A stretch of 64,000 bases of DNA from Bathynomus jamesi (Eukaryota > Arthropoda > Malacostraca > Isopoda > Cirolanidae): the NCBI GenBank assembly GCA_023014485.1, contig JAJOZX010012078.1, positions 1-64,000 on the forward strand, written 5' to 3'. The position numbers were made by a program, and so were the translations under genes. Below the pieces are notes generated by a model. It did not search any database, was not told where the DNA came from, and worked only from the letters and a program-made list of their open reading frames with translations. This document shows, one piece after another, positions 44,687 to 53,921 of this stretch (position 1 is its first letter; each line of letters starts with the position of its first letter).

Positions 44687-45751
44687 CTATTTAAGCTTCA
44701 TTATTGCATCAGCTTTTATATAGGTGTTGAAGCTTTCTGGGTACCCTAGCCATTTCACCAGGTACATTTTTCTCCTTCCTGAACCTTTGCTTCCTAAAAT
44801 TTTCTCAATTTTAAACACATTTTTTTCTAAATTAAACGCAACTTTCTGCAATTCCTCGCGGTAAAAGCCTCCTGAGATTTCTTCCCCATTCAAATCTTCA
44901 ATGTAATACATCATTATCACACCTTTAGGTCTCACAGCCCTAACTTTAAAAATCTCGCGTGTCCATCCTTGCTCAAAACCCTTTGCGAATTTATTCCCCG
45001 AACGCGACAGCCTTACATAATCATTGATTTTGAAGCGCACAGAGTGTGGTGGTGGTGGTGGTGGTGGTCCATCTCTTCTCGGGAGCGTACCTCTTTCTAA
45101 AACTTCGTTAGGTGTTGCCCCAATCGTGCGATGGTGTGAGCGGTTGTAGGATGATGCCAATGATTCCAGAATGTCTAGAAATCTGTATGTGTTTTTATGT
45201 GTAAAATAACGGTGCATGCGTTCCTTTATGGTGCGCTGAACTCTTTCAGCTAAAGAAGCCTTATGTATAGAATTGGTTGTGTAATAGCTGATATTAAACT
45301 CTGTCAACATATTCTGAAAAGCACGGCCTATAAACTCCTTCCCCATATCCGTACAAAAATAGCCAGGAACCCTGTTTTCTTTTAACATTAGCGTTTTGGT
45401 GGCTTTAGCAACTGTTTCAGGTGATTTATTTTTCAGAGGAACTAGCCACAGATATCTAGAGAATACGTCTATTATGAATAGAATGTAGCGGTAACCATCG
45501 TTATACACAGAATATCTTTGCATGTCTGTTAAATCTGCTTGCCAAATAGAATCAATCGAGGAAGCCGTTGTCTTGGCTGTTTTAAACCTTTTTCTCACAG
45601 GCTTATGAAGCGTATAAGCGTCCTGCTCCCTCAAAAATCTTTCAACATCTTTTTTTCCTACTCCGTAAACACTTCTGTACAGTCTATCTACGCCGCCGTA
45701 AGAGGATGGGGTAGAAATGTCATAATAACGTTTAGTTAATACGTTAGCCAT
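44687..45751 (-). CDS. Polinton integrase (DDE, rve-type) with chromodomain-like tail
   Basis: 354 aa. Catalytic residues: Asp73 in IWQADLTDM, Asp135 in FCTDMGKEF, Glu169 in SLAERVQRTIKERM. A Pro run (residues about 227-235) separates the core from a C-terminal DNA-binding region (FKINDYVRLSRSGNKF). The last 45 residues (VFKIEKILG, then YLVKWLGYPESFNTYI) look like a chromodomain, which in other integrases steers insertion toward modified histones. It acts on the element ends to join them to chromosomal DNA. The start overlaps the upstream 242-aa gene by 16 bp. Intact. Confidence 0.92.
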   Translation of the reverse strand: MANVLTKRYYDISTPSSYGGVDRLYRSVYGVGKKDVERFLREQDAYTLHKPVRKRFKTAKTTASSIDSIWQADLTDMQRYSVYNDGYRYILFIIDVFSRYLWLVPLKNKSPETVAKATKTLMLKENRVPGYFCTDMGKEFIGRAFQNMLTEFNISYYTTNSIHKASLAERVQRTIKERMHRYFTHKNTYRFLDILESLASSYNRSHHRTIGATPNEVLERGTLPRRDGPPPPPPPHSVRFKINDYVRLSRSGNKFAKGFEQGWTREIFKVRAVRPKGVIMMYYIEDLNGEEISGGFYREELQKVAFNLEKNVFKIEKILGSKGSGRRKMYLVKWLGYPESFNTYIKADAIMKLK

Positions 45752-46464
45752 TTGCGTATTTTAGAGGCACGTGGGTAGGGTTGGTTTAACCTCTTCTTGC
45801 TCCTCTTCAAAGGTGTTACCGCAGGGGGTGACGGCGCCTTCAATTGTGTCACAGACGTTGCGTGTTCCAAGTCTTTTAACCTGTTCAGATTTCCTATCAA
45901 CGTTTTAGGGACATTTATTTGTTGTAGTCTTGCTTTAATATGCTTCCAGCCTGATGGTGATGGCCTATCCCACTTTCTCACCAGATCATGGACAATGTCT
46001 ACGATATTCGATCCCTGTACCTTTGATCCTTCCACAATGATCTCGCCTGTATCGGTCCATTGTATGGCTGGATCCTCATTCAATAGATTATAAAGACTTA
46101 AGCCTTTACTCCTCAATGTAAGTGGGAGGGTACTTTTTAATACATGTTCGATATGTTGTGTGGCTAATCTTTTTGGTTGATCAGCTGTATCGTCGGACAC
46201 AGATCCTATGTCGCCATCGGCCCCCGTGCTGTGCCTAATAACCACAGGAATCTCCGTAGGGATCTTATAATTTTCGTACTCGTGAAGAAATTTCTGCAGA
46301 GCTTCTTGGTATAAGATTCTTTTCTCATCAGGTGTTTTTTCACTGTTTAATAGGGCTAACAATTCGCTTTCCATTCTTTTAAGTCTGCTTTTACGGGGAT
46401 CTAGATCCGTGTCTCTTTGCAGTGAAGCGTACACCTCGTGGGGAATCACTACCACTTTCTTCAT
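45736..46464 (-). CDS. unidentified Polinton protein, 242 aa
   Basis: No family that I can name, though a similar protein is commonly found beside the integrase and ATPase in invertebrate Polintons. The N-terminal third is charged and helical-looking (RLKRMESELLALLN, EALQKFLHEYENYK). The middle has LPLTLRSKGLSLYNLLNEDP followed by WTDTGEIIV. Next is IVHDLVRKWDRPSPSGWKHI. The C terminus is basic with SKKRLNQPYPRASKIRKW, possibly DNA binding. Adjoins its neighbours without gaps. Intact. Confidence 0.65.
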   Translation of the reverse strand: MKKVVVIPHEVYASLQRDTDLDPRKSRLKRMESELLALLNSEKTPDEKRILYQEALQKFLHEYENYKIPTEIPVVIRHSTGADGDIGSVSDDTADQPKRLATQHIEHVLKSTLPLTLRSKGLSLYNLLNEDPAIQWTDTGEIIVEGSKVQGSNIVDIVHDLVRKWDRPSPSGWKHIKARLQQINVPKTLIGNLNRLKDLEHATSVTQLKAPSPPAVTPLKRSKKRLNQPYPRASKIRKWLTY

Positions 46465-46787
46465 TATATTAATCTAGTCAGTAAAGGGCCCAAAACTGAA
46501 AATAAGATGGGGAGAAATGACCCTCCTGTTTGCACAATAACTCGTTTTTTCTTCGCTACAGTTTGACTTTTACGAGCGAGTGTACGTATTATGTTCTTGT
46601 AGCGGCGTAGGCGAGCCTTCTGATGGGTTTTCATTGATACATTGCAATTTATAACGTTAAGACAGATTTCACAGATGCATTTTAAAAAGTCGGCGTCGAT
46701 ATTTTTAATAAACATCTGCTGCATTGCCCGGGGCAGTCGATGATAGATTTTTATTAATTCATGGTATTTCTTTAGTCTCTTTGTCAT
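46464..46787 (-). CDS. small Cys-containing protein with hydrophobic C terminus
   Basis: 107 aa. Basic N terminus; Cys cluster at residues 37-48 (CICEICLNVINC) that might bind zinc; basic middle (KTHQKARLRRYKNI, VAKKKRVIVQ); then a Gly-Gly turn and a hydrophobic tail SFLPILFSVLGPLL. A Gly-Gly plus hydrophobic tail is reminiscent of adenovirus-type minor virion proteins with membrane activity, but this is inference. The stop and start overlap with both neighbours (1 and 4 bp). Confidence 0.6.
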   Translation of the reverse strand: MTKRLKKYHELIKIYHRLPRAMQQMFIKNIDADFLKCICEICLNVINCNVSMKTHQKARLRRYKNIIRTLARKSQTVAKKKRVIVQTGGSFLPILFSVLGPLLTRLI

Positions 46788-47422
46788 TCTGGAATATACA
46801 CCGTTTCAGGCTCGTTTGGAAATATATTCGTTCGCAGAAGCACTCTAAACGTGTTTCGCGGATGAAGGTCGCAAAGCAAATATCCGTAACGCGTGCTTGT
46901 AGCTTCTTTATAAACTTCCAAAAACTCCTTACGCTGATTCGGGAACATTTGATTGGCTAATACCCCAATTTGTGATACATCTCTACGTTGCGCGAATAAG
47001 ACTAGATATTGCGTATTTAACGACACATCGCGCATGTATCTATTTTTGAAAAATAGATTCTGATTGATGAAGAACACGCTTATGTTAAGATGGTGGGAGT
47101 ATACTGTAAATGTCTCGGCAAACGTTTTATCCATCTCCAACATGAGATCGTCAATTACAATGATTGTATGTTCAGTTCCCTTTAGCGAATTAACGTCATA
47201 TACACCTTTGTGGAACAAAATATCATCTTGGTACTCGTTGAACACTGATTGATACGTCGAATAGCACCATATAACTTTATGCACAAATTTCGAGAACATC
47301 TCGCCCTTTTCTTTAATGATTTTAAGCATAAACACAGTTTTACCACATCCTGTAGGTCCAGATATAATACATGTGGATGGGCTCGTGAATCTGAATTTTT
47401 CTACAGAGTCCATTTCTAACAC
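46784..47422 (-). CDS. packaging ATPase (FtsK/HerA, A32-like)
   Basis: 212 aa. Walker A GPTGCGKT at residues 22-29, Walker B IIVIDD at 87-92, sensor-like FFINQNLFFKNRYMRDVSLN around 133-152. Length and layout match the genome-packaging ATPases of Polintons and other PRD1-adenovirus-lineage viruses. It would pump the linear DNA into capsids. First gene of the leftward block. An alternative start at residue 4 (MDSVEKF) is possible. Intact. Confidence 0.9.
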   Translation of the reverse strand: MLEMDSVEKFRFTSPSTCIISGPTGCGKTVFMLKIIKEKGEMFSKFVHKVIWCYSTYQSVFNEYQDDILFHKGVYDVNSLKGTEHTIIVIDDLMLEMDKTFAETFTVYSHHLNISVFFINQNLFFKNRYMRDVSLNTQYLVLFAQRRDVSQIGVLANQMFPNQRKEFLEVYKEATSTRYGYLLCDLHPRNTFRVLLRTNIFPNEPETVYIPE

Positions 47423-47497
47423 GTCACACTCCTAAGTGGGTCATTTACAAAATATTACAAATTTTGAGTGCTGATCCTTATATTTCTTCTCCCACAG

Positions 47498-48142
47498 AAC
47501 CGACGATGAGGTAGAGCACCCTATCATTACGGATGACGATGACAGTGTAGTTGTGATCTCCTCCCCTGAACCCTCACCAGCGATACAGGTTGCACGTCCA
47601 AAGCGGAGGTATGAGAACCCCACATCAGGTATAAAGCGGCCGAAATACGTACCTGTTGCAGCAGACCCCCAACCCTCAACCTCTTACGCAACAACCTCCC
47701 CAGCAGCAGCACCTCGCAATATACCCCCTTATTCCGCCCCCCGTTCTGTTAAGTCTACAATAATAGATCCCCAACCCTCCTACGCAACAGGGCCCCCAGC
47801 AGCAGCAGCACCTTCCGCTAATATACCCCCTAATTCCGCCCCCGTTCTGTTGAGGATGTTATTACGTTCGAGTTGGTGTGCGCCGCAGCCCCCACCCTCG
47901 CCTTGACTAGAAATCGGTATAGAGTCAGGGTCGACCATAGAGCCCTGTATAGCAATGGAATTGAGCGCGGGATACGCAGGGTTGTACAGCATATTATAGA
48001 GTTTGCTCTTCAGAATCGCGACGAGCGTGAGGTCAGGACGAGTCTGTCCTTTGGGTTCGGGTCAGATGACGGTGATGTAGACGATTATTGGGTGATAGTA
48101 CCGTTTAGACGTTTGGCTGCTGAAGATGTAGAAATATATTAG
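47498..48142 (+). CDS. plus-strand spliced gene, last exon (frameshift near 47840)
   Basis: The first base completes the split codon from exon 3. Then comes an acidic stretch (DDEVEHPIITDDDDSVVVIS), a basic patch (RPKRRY) and a Pro/Ala-rich region with two copies of an imperfect repeat ending NIPPYSAP and NIPPNSAP. At 47838-47843 the second repeat has five C where the first has six, and the frame runs to an early stop at 47906. The alternative frame stays open to 48142 with RNRYRVRVDH, ALYSNGIERGIRRVVQ and DDYWVIVPFRRL. So the natural gene very probably ends at 48142 and carries a one-base C deletion here (or a sequencing slip). Pol B starts 8 bp later. Confidence 0.6.
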
Positions 48143-48150
48143 GGCGTATA

Positions 48151-51100
48151 ATGCAAGCCGTCCAAAGTAGTATAGCCTTCAATATGGACAACTTCACGGT
48201 AAATATTGACCGTGTATTCCGTGTTGCGGGTCATAGTGCCATACCGTACACTCTTAACTTCAATTCTCCAACTATTTACCGAAGGCATATAAACGTCGAT
48301 CGTGGTTGCGGCTTTATAGCAGTACTCTTAGCACGTATGTTTACTGTACAAAATACACGGACTCAAAAAATTTGGCTGCCTACGATCGTTGAGCGTGCCC
48401 GTAAACTAGCTGTAGACTGTGAACTTGAATTTGACTGTAATATGGGTCCTGAAGAGCTGAGAAAGGTAGAACAGGAAATGAATGTGCGCATAGTTGTATT
48501 TGGTTTGGATGATCGCCGCCGGACTGTGTATGTTTTTAAAAGCTGTGTGAGAGATCGTACAAGACCCCTACTTATTTTAGGATTGTCAGGGACAACGTAT
48601 CTCCCCATCCGTAATATAAGGGGGCTTTACGCGAGTTATGACAAAAGTCGAAAATATGGGAGACATCATGATTTGTGTAAGGGGTGCCTCGAGTTTGCGG
48701 ATGATATAGTGAGACATTGTAAAGAATGTCACATGGTATGTGAGCAGTGTAAAAGCACCAAATGTGAAAGCCGTGTAGTTGAGAAGAGAGACTGTGATGT
48801 GTGTAGACGCACATTTTTCAATAATAGCTGCTTTGATCTCCATAAATCAATTGGTACGTGCAGGAAAATGAGAATCTGTGAATGTGGTATGTTTCACACA
48901 ATGGATAATTGGGGAAAATTTAAGCACAAGTGCGACGTAATTCACTGTCCTACATGCCAGGAGGAATATAAGGCGGATGGAGTAAAGCATGTGTGTTATA
49001 TGAAAGATGCTAAGCCTAAAAATAACCCTTGTATAACTGTGTACTACGATATAGAAACATATACGAACGCTGAAACCAAAGAGGTAATTCCACATTTACT
49101 TGTGAGCCAGACCATCTGTGATGAGTGTATGGGTATCGAATGTGACGAGTGCCCCAAATGCGGTAAACGGACAAACGTTTTTAAAACGAATGTCAGCGAT
49201 AGTCCTGTGAAACTATTTGTGTCCTATATTGTCAAGTTAGCCGACAAGTTCAAAAAAATGACTGTGTATATTCTCGCCCATAACGGGGCAAAGTTTGACA
49301 CGCAGTTCCTTTATAAGGAGTTGCTTGAACACGAATCCTCTGAGATATTTACAGGTGATCCATTGAAAAGAGGCAACAAATTAATACAGATGCAGATAAG
49401 AGGCAATGTACAATTTAAAGATACTTTATTATTCACACCTTGTAAATTAGCAAAGCTACCCAAGGTGATGGGAGTAGCAGCTGAAGTTTCCAAAGGATAC
49501 TTCCCATACACTTTCCTCACCAGCGAGACTTTAAACTACGTAGGCCCACCACCCCCCAAACATTATTTTGACTGCATGGATGAACGTGAAGACTTTGATC
49601 GATACTACGACAGTTTTAATGAAAGTAACCCTTATAATATAGCTGATGAATGTGAGCGTTATTGCGTGAATGATGTGCGCGTGCTTAGAGTATGTTTCCA
49701 GGCCTTTAGAAGTATGTACATAGCCCGTTTCAAATGCGATCCACTGCAAGTCGCAACCACCATCGCATCATTATGTTTTACGGTGTTCAAGAATAACTTC
49801 ATGCCTAAAGACACCTTAGCCATTATTCACCGAAACAACCCCCGCAGTTACGGACACAAGGCTATTTACTGGCTCATACACCTGCAGCAACAAACAGGTG
49901 TATACATAAAGCACGCCCGCAACACGGGTGAAGTACCCATTAAGATTAATGGACGTGTTTTTGGGTTGATGGGTTAAGTGAAAACCGTGTCACTGGTGTG
50001 AAGACTGTGTATTCCTTTAATGGATGCTGGTGGCATGGATGCCCCCGCCCTGAGTGCGGTATCGTCGGAGATATCCACGGTAGATCTCCTGCCGACTGTC
50101 TTGCAGGGACCCGCACCCGCGATCAACTTATAGGATCACAGTTCACTCACAAAGTCTTGTGGGAGCATGAATATGATGCACGGATGGAGACAGACGATGT
50201 ATACCGTGAGGAAATAAAAACGATCAAGCGTTCAATGGTGCTGGACCCTCTCAAATGTGGTGATAGCTTGTTTGGAGGACGTACAAATCCATTCAGACTA
50301 TACTTTCCACCTACGGTGGGCGTGAAGCTCCATTACTACGATTTCTGTTCTTTATACCCATACGTGATGAAGAGCCATCCGTACCCCGTGGGCGCTCCTG
50401 AGAAACTGGTGGGACCTAGCATACCCTCCATCAATGAATTTTCAAAAAATTTGAATGATCATTACTTTGGGCTCTCTTTCGTAGACGTACTCCCCCCAGC
50501 ATTTATGGATGCCGATCTTACCTGTCGTTATCGATGACAAGCTCATGTTTCCCCTGTGCGTGAAGTGCGCGGAAGAGGATAACGGCGAATGTAACCATAT
50601 ACCCCACCAGCGTAAGATCAGAGGCGTATATACAAGTCCTGAGCTGGCCCTAGCCGTACGCCATGGTTATAGAATACTGAAGATACACGAGGTGTGGAGG
50701 TTTCAGAAGCTCCCCAACCTTTTCACACCATATATAAACGCCTTTTTGAAGGATAAGGTTGAAGCATCAGGGTATCCGCGAGGAGTTGATACCGAAGATG
50801 AAAAGTCTGCCTATATTCAACGTTACCGCGACCGCGAAGGTATACAACTTGATCGTGTCCAAATTGTAAAGAATCCTGGCAAGCGCTTTAGTGCAAAATT
50901 GTGTCTAAACAGTCTATGGGGAAAATTTGCGCAGAATACCGGCAGAGGGAACATTCATTTGGCACAAAGTTATAGCGATGTCTGGGATTATGCCAATGCC
51001 CCCGATAAAGAGGTCATGGAGATCGTGAATGTAGGTAATACTTACGTGATAAAGTACAACAACACTGAATTTGCCACAGATACCTCAAGGGTTACAAACA

Positions 51101-51612
51101 TACCTGTGGCGAGCTTCACAACAGCCTACGCCCGTATAAAACTTTGGGGTCTATTGCATTCTCTTGGGCGGAGAGTATTGTATGCCGATACAGATAGCGT
51201 GATATTCACAGAGAGGGAGGGTGATTACATGCCCGCTATTGGGGAGTTCCTCGGCGAGCTCACTGATGAGATCAAGGATGAGTATGGGGACGACGCATAC
51301 GCCGACTCTTTTATCTCAACAGGACCTAAGACTTATGGGGTACGGGTCAGGGTAGGGGATGAAATGAAATATATCGTGAAGGCAAAGGGTATTACGCTCA
51401 ACCATGCGAATCGGGAGGTTGTTAACTTTGAGTCGTTGAAGGATCTAGTATGTTTGGAACCTCACCAACTAATTGTAGGCACCCACAATTTTCGGGCGCA
51501 GAAGCTGGGAGGCGTGAAGGAACTTAGGGGTACGATGGTGTGCCGTAACACCTATAGGAAACGTTACCAGTTACCTGGTACCTATGATACCGTACCCTTT
51601 GGATACCAATGA
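48151..51612 (+). CDS. protein-primed family-B DNA polymerase, two frameshifts
   Basis: Three collinear frames: 48151-49977 (608 aa), about 49956-50537 and about 50500-51612. The N terminus has a Cys/His-rich region (residues about 176-282), which may bind zinc. Exonuclease motifs: Asp300 and Glu302 in YYDIETY, Asn378-Asp383 in AHNGAKFDTQF, Tyr504-Asp508 in YCVNDV. Polymerase motifs: DFCSLYP (frame 2), KLCLNSLWGKFAQ and YADTDSV (frame 3). The breaks fall next to a T5/G3 run (49953-49965) and a C6 run (50491-50497), and the two shifts cancel. All catalytic motifs are present, so the gene is either very recently damaged or carries sequencing slips. It copies the linear genome from a protein primer. 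The stop codon region of the preceding gene (TATATTAG) could also serve as a splice acceptor. Confidence 0.92.
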
Positions 51613-51654
51613 TGCTTCTAACTCACACGTCTTGTATATAATCGTATCTATTTG

Positions 51655-51706
<52 letters not shown>

Positions 51707-51799
51707 CTTGAATATCTCGTTTATTAAATCGTATTTGTAAATATATATAACTTGAATATCTCGTTTATTAAATAAATCAAATAGCGTTTCACTTTCTCC

Positions 51800-51850
<51 letters not shown>

Positions 51851-51971
51851 TTCTAAGCTCCGCCCACTGTAAGACCGTGAGTCATGCTACTATCTGGGAG
51901 TCCCTGCGTGGTCAGTCGACCGCAGTAAGCCCGAGAGATCAGACGTGTATTCAGATCAGACGTGTATTCAA
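51613..51971. other. spacer with (TA)n, (TG)n and a 17-bp direct duplication
   Basis: (TA)n at 51657-51703, (TG)n at 51801-51845. AGATCAGACGTGTATTC occurs twice in tandem just before the ATG at 51972, a possible promoter-proximal or leader duplication. Confidence 0.7.
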
Positions 51972-52181
51972 ATGGCTACCTTTAATATTGCTTGTACAAC
52001 GTTTACGAAATGGTATTCAGTAAAGTGCCAGGATGTGGTGGATACCGAAAAACTTCCTATTCATCCCTCCTATGCCTCTTTTAAAAACACATTGGATTGT
52101 GCGAAGTTCCAAGATGTACAAATACTCTACGGATGTTCTGGTGAGACGTTGAAGGCTTTCGTTGCACAGACGATGTGCTGA
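51972..52181 (+). CDS. unidentified Polinton ORF, 69 aa (possibly frameshifted)
   Basis: MATFNIACTTFTKWYSVKCQ to a stop at 52179-52181. Not recognised. A second frame overlapping its last few codons continues as DDVLKYTAELNFIKSHIHRE, which looks like the rest of the same protein, so an indel near 52160-52170 may divide one ~130-aa gene. No homopolymer marks the spot. Confidence 0.45.
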   Translation: MATFNIACTTFTKWYSVKCQDVVDTEKLPIHPSYASFKNTLDCAKFQDVQILYGCSGETLKAFVAQTMC

Positions 52182-52360
52182 AGTATACTGCAGAGCTAAA
52201 CTTTATAAAGTCTCACATACACCGTGAAGTAAAAGAAACAACGCGTGCAGAAGAGAAGCAGCAGGTATGGATAATGAGTCTTGCTGATGGGTGGTGTGAC
52301 AAGCGGTATTACGTCATGCTACACCATGTCGATTACTCATACCCTACGACTGAAATGTGA
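52175..52360 (+). CDS. unidentified Polinton ORF, possibly the 3' part of the preceding gene
   Basis: Lacks a convincing ATG of its own (first codon GTG). Contains VKETTRAEEKQQVWIMSLAD and WCDKRYYVMLHHVDY. Not recognised. Confidence 0.4.
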   Translation: MLKYTAELNFIKSHIHREVKETTRAEEKQQVWIMSLADGWCDKRYYVMLHHVDYSYPTTEM

Positions 52361-52371
52361 ATCTCGTGATC

Positions 52372-52560
52372 ATGGACAATCTTAAGTATTTTTATCACTA
52401 TATTAACGTATATCATGATGAGGTTCGTAGTGAGGTTGTGGCTAGTGCCCTGCGTGAATTTTTAACAGAGTTTAGAGACGAGTATCGTTTGATGGGCAGA
52501 AAGGAAAAATATGAACATATGTTCCTCTCAAATAGTGCGCCTGAGTGTGGAGATGTTTAG
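52372..52560 (+). CDS. unidentified Polinton ORF, 62 aa
   Basis: ATG at 52372, 11 bp after the preceding stop. Charged and helical-looking: NLKYFYHYINVYHDEVRSEV then EFLTEFRDEYRLMGRKEKY. No known domain. Confidence 0.5.
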   Translation: MDNLKYFYHYINVYHDEVRSEVVASALREFLTEFRDEYRLMGRKEKYEHMFLSNSAPECGDV

Positions 52561-52765
52561 TAAAATGTTCCTAGTTCTTATCCAAAATGTCTGGTGCGTA
52601 GGCTGGTAGTGATATTCTTGTACCGGTACAACAATTCGACTCGCGGAACAAGCCCATTCACGTATCATCGAGTCAGCCGCCCGTCGAACCATTCCTGCCT
52701 GTGCCTCACACGGCTCATAGTTATCTCAGAGCTTGAGCCGAGTGGACGTGCGCTCTTCGAATACG

Positions 52766-53071
52766 ATGGAACTTCCTTTGAGCAGCATTCTCAACGCCTC
52801 GTACGATGTGTCCGTGACGAAATCGTTGCGCGTGTTCAGGCGTAATTCCGGTACCATTAGCTATGTACTGGAAACGGAATGTAGACCGACAAACAAACGG
52901 GTTTATTTAAGTATCGAGGAGATGAATAGAATCTTTGTGATAGTTGATAAGTGGAGTGAAGATCGTTATAAAATACCTGCTAACGTAGGTACAAGAAGAG
53001 AGCAGATTAGTGACGCACCCTCATACGCCGTTGTATGTACGTTGTGTATAAATAACGCGGCCGTGCATTGA
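52766..53071 (+). CDS. unidentified Polinton ORF, 101 aa
   Basis: I chose the ATG at 52766 (MELPLSSILNASYDVSVTKS). Mixed alpha/beta-looking sequence with VYLSIEEMNRIFVIVDKWSE. Not recognised. The overlapping frame at 52594-52845 looks like chance. Confidence 0.55.
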   Translation: MELPLSSILNASYDVSVTKSLRVFRRNSGTISYVLETECRPTNKRVYLSIEEMNRIFVIVDKWSEDRYKIPANVGTRREQISDAPSYAVVCTLCINNAAVH

Positions 53072-53081
53072 TATAAGGCTG

Positions 53082-53477
53082 ATGTGGAAGAATGCTTCTG
53101 ATAATAACGCTCTTATTCCTACGCGAAACCGTTTCATCCTCGACAGAATGTTTGAAATCGTCGGATTCCGTAAACTGAAACCTATATTAGACGCGCGTGT
53201 TACGGATATGTTTTATTTTGATACAGTACTTGAATACGCATACACTGCTCTGCTCGATGGGTTTACCGAGTGTAGGGCTGGTGAGAATGGTCTAGTGCTG
53301 GATGTTTATTTAAAAAGTTTAGACTCTTTGAAATACCATGAACTTTGGTACAAAGCAATTGATCGGTACAAGGCTGAGCTCACCTACACCGTTCACCCTG
53401 AAGAACTATTTCTTTATATAACGCGCAGTTGTCGTAACGATTTAGAAGATTATTTCAATTGCCGCTATGTTGAGTGA
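53082..53477 (+). CDS. unidentified Polinton ORF, 131 aa
   Basis: Starts 11 bp after the previous stop and overlaps the next start by 11 bp. Helical-looking: MFEIVGFRKLKPILDARVTD, LKSLDSLKYHELWYKAIDRY. No domain recognised. The tight overlap with the next gene argues that it is real. Confidence 0.6.
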   Translation: MWKNASDNNALIPTRNRFILDRMFEIVGFRKLKPILDARVTDMFYFDTVLEYAYTALLDGFTECRAGENGLVLDVYLKSLDSLKYHELWYKAIDRYKAELTYTVHPEELFLYITRSCRNDLEDYFNCRYVE

Positions 53478-53811
53478 GTTCACGATTGAAAAGCTCGAGT
53501 CGGTAGAAATAAACCCTCGATTGGAAAAGCGTTCTTATAAACTTGTGTTTAATAATGTAGCTAACGATGAACTCTTTGTGCGTGCTTTTGATTGTATTCT
53601 AGACGTGTTTAAAGATGACTTACCAACCGGTTGTAAAGTGGGAACAAAAATAGTACTGAACGATATGAAAGCCCTTCATATCGAATACAGGTTTCCCTAT
53701 ACTTTAAGCGGTGAAATATTATTAAGCCGCATATACTGCGTAATGCAGAGCAATAATGATGTAATTGTAAACTCGATTAAGACCGAGTTTAGTATTTTGA
53801 AAAAAAAGTGA
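53467..53811 (+). CDS. unidentified Polinton ORF, 114 aa
   Basis: MLSEFTIEKLESVEINPRLE, then YKLVFNNVANDELFVRAFDC and KVGTKIVLNDMKALHIEYRF, ending FSILKKK. Regular alternation of hydrophobic and polar residues suggests a small globular fold. Not recognised. Last gene before the right non-coding end. Confidence 0.6.
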   Translation: MLSEFTIEKLESVEINPRLEKRSYKLVFNNVANDELFVRAFDCILDVFKDDLPTGCKVGTKIVLNDMKALHIEYRFPYTLSGEILLSRIYCVMQSNNDVIVNSIKTEFSILKKK

Positions 53812-53870
53812 ATTGTATATATATTTTGCTTGACATTTCCCCGATTATACGCATATTTCTATTGATTTGT

Positions 53871-53921
<51 letters not shown>

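Larger units (their letters stand above)
41454..47497 (+). other. intron 3 (6.0 kb), containing the entire antisense virion block
   Basis: Donor AAT|GTAAGTG at 41454; acceptor with pyrimidine tract TATTTCTTCTCCCACAG ending at 47497. The phase agrees on both sides. All eight minus-strand genes (41572-47422) lie inside it. Confidence 0.65.

Noticed and set aside
47441..47992. Minus-strand frames overlapping 47498-47992
   Set aside because: Shadows of the Pro/Ala-rich plus-strand exon. Composition is explained by the opposite strand.
48363..49749. Minus-strand frames inside the polymerase
   Set aside because: Antisense shadows of a long, clearly coding plus-strand frame.
50509..51612. A separate small polymerase gene starting at 50509
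   Set aside because: The frame continues the exonuclease/palm segments of the same polymerase. The apparent start only reflects the frameshift.
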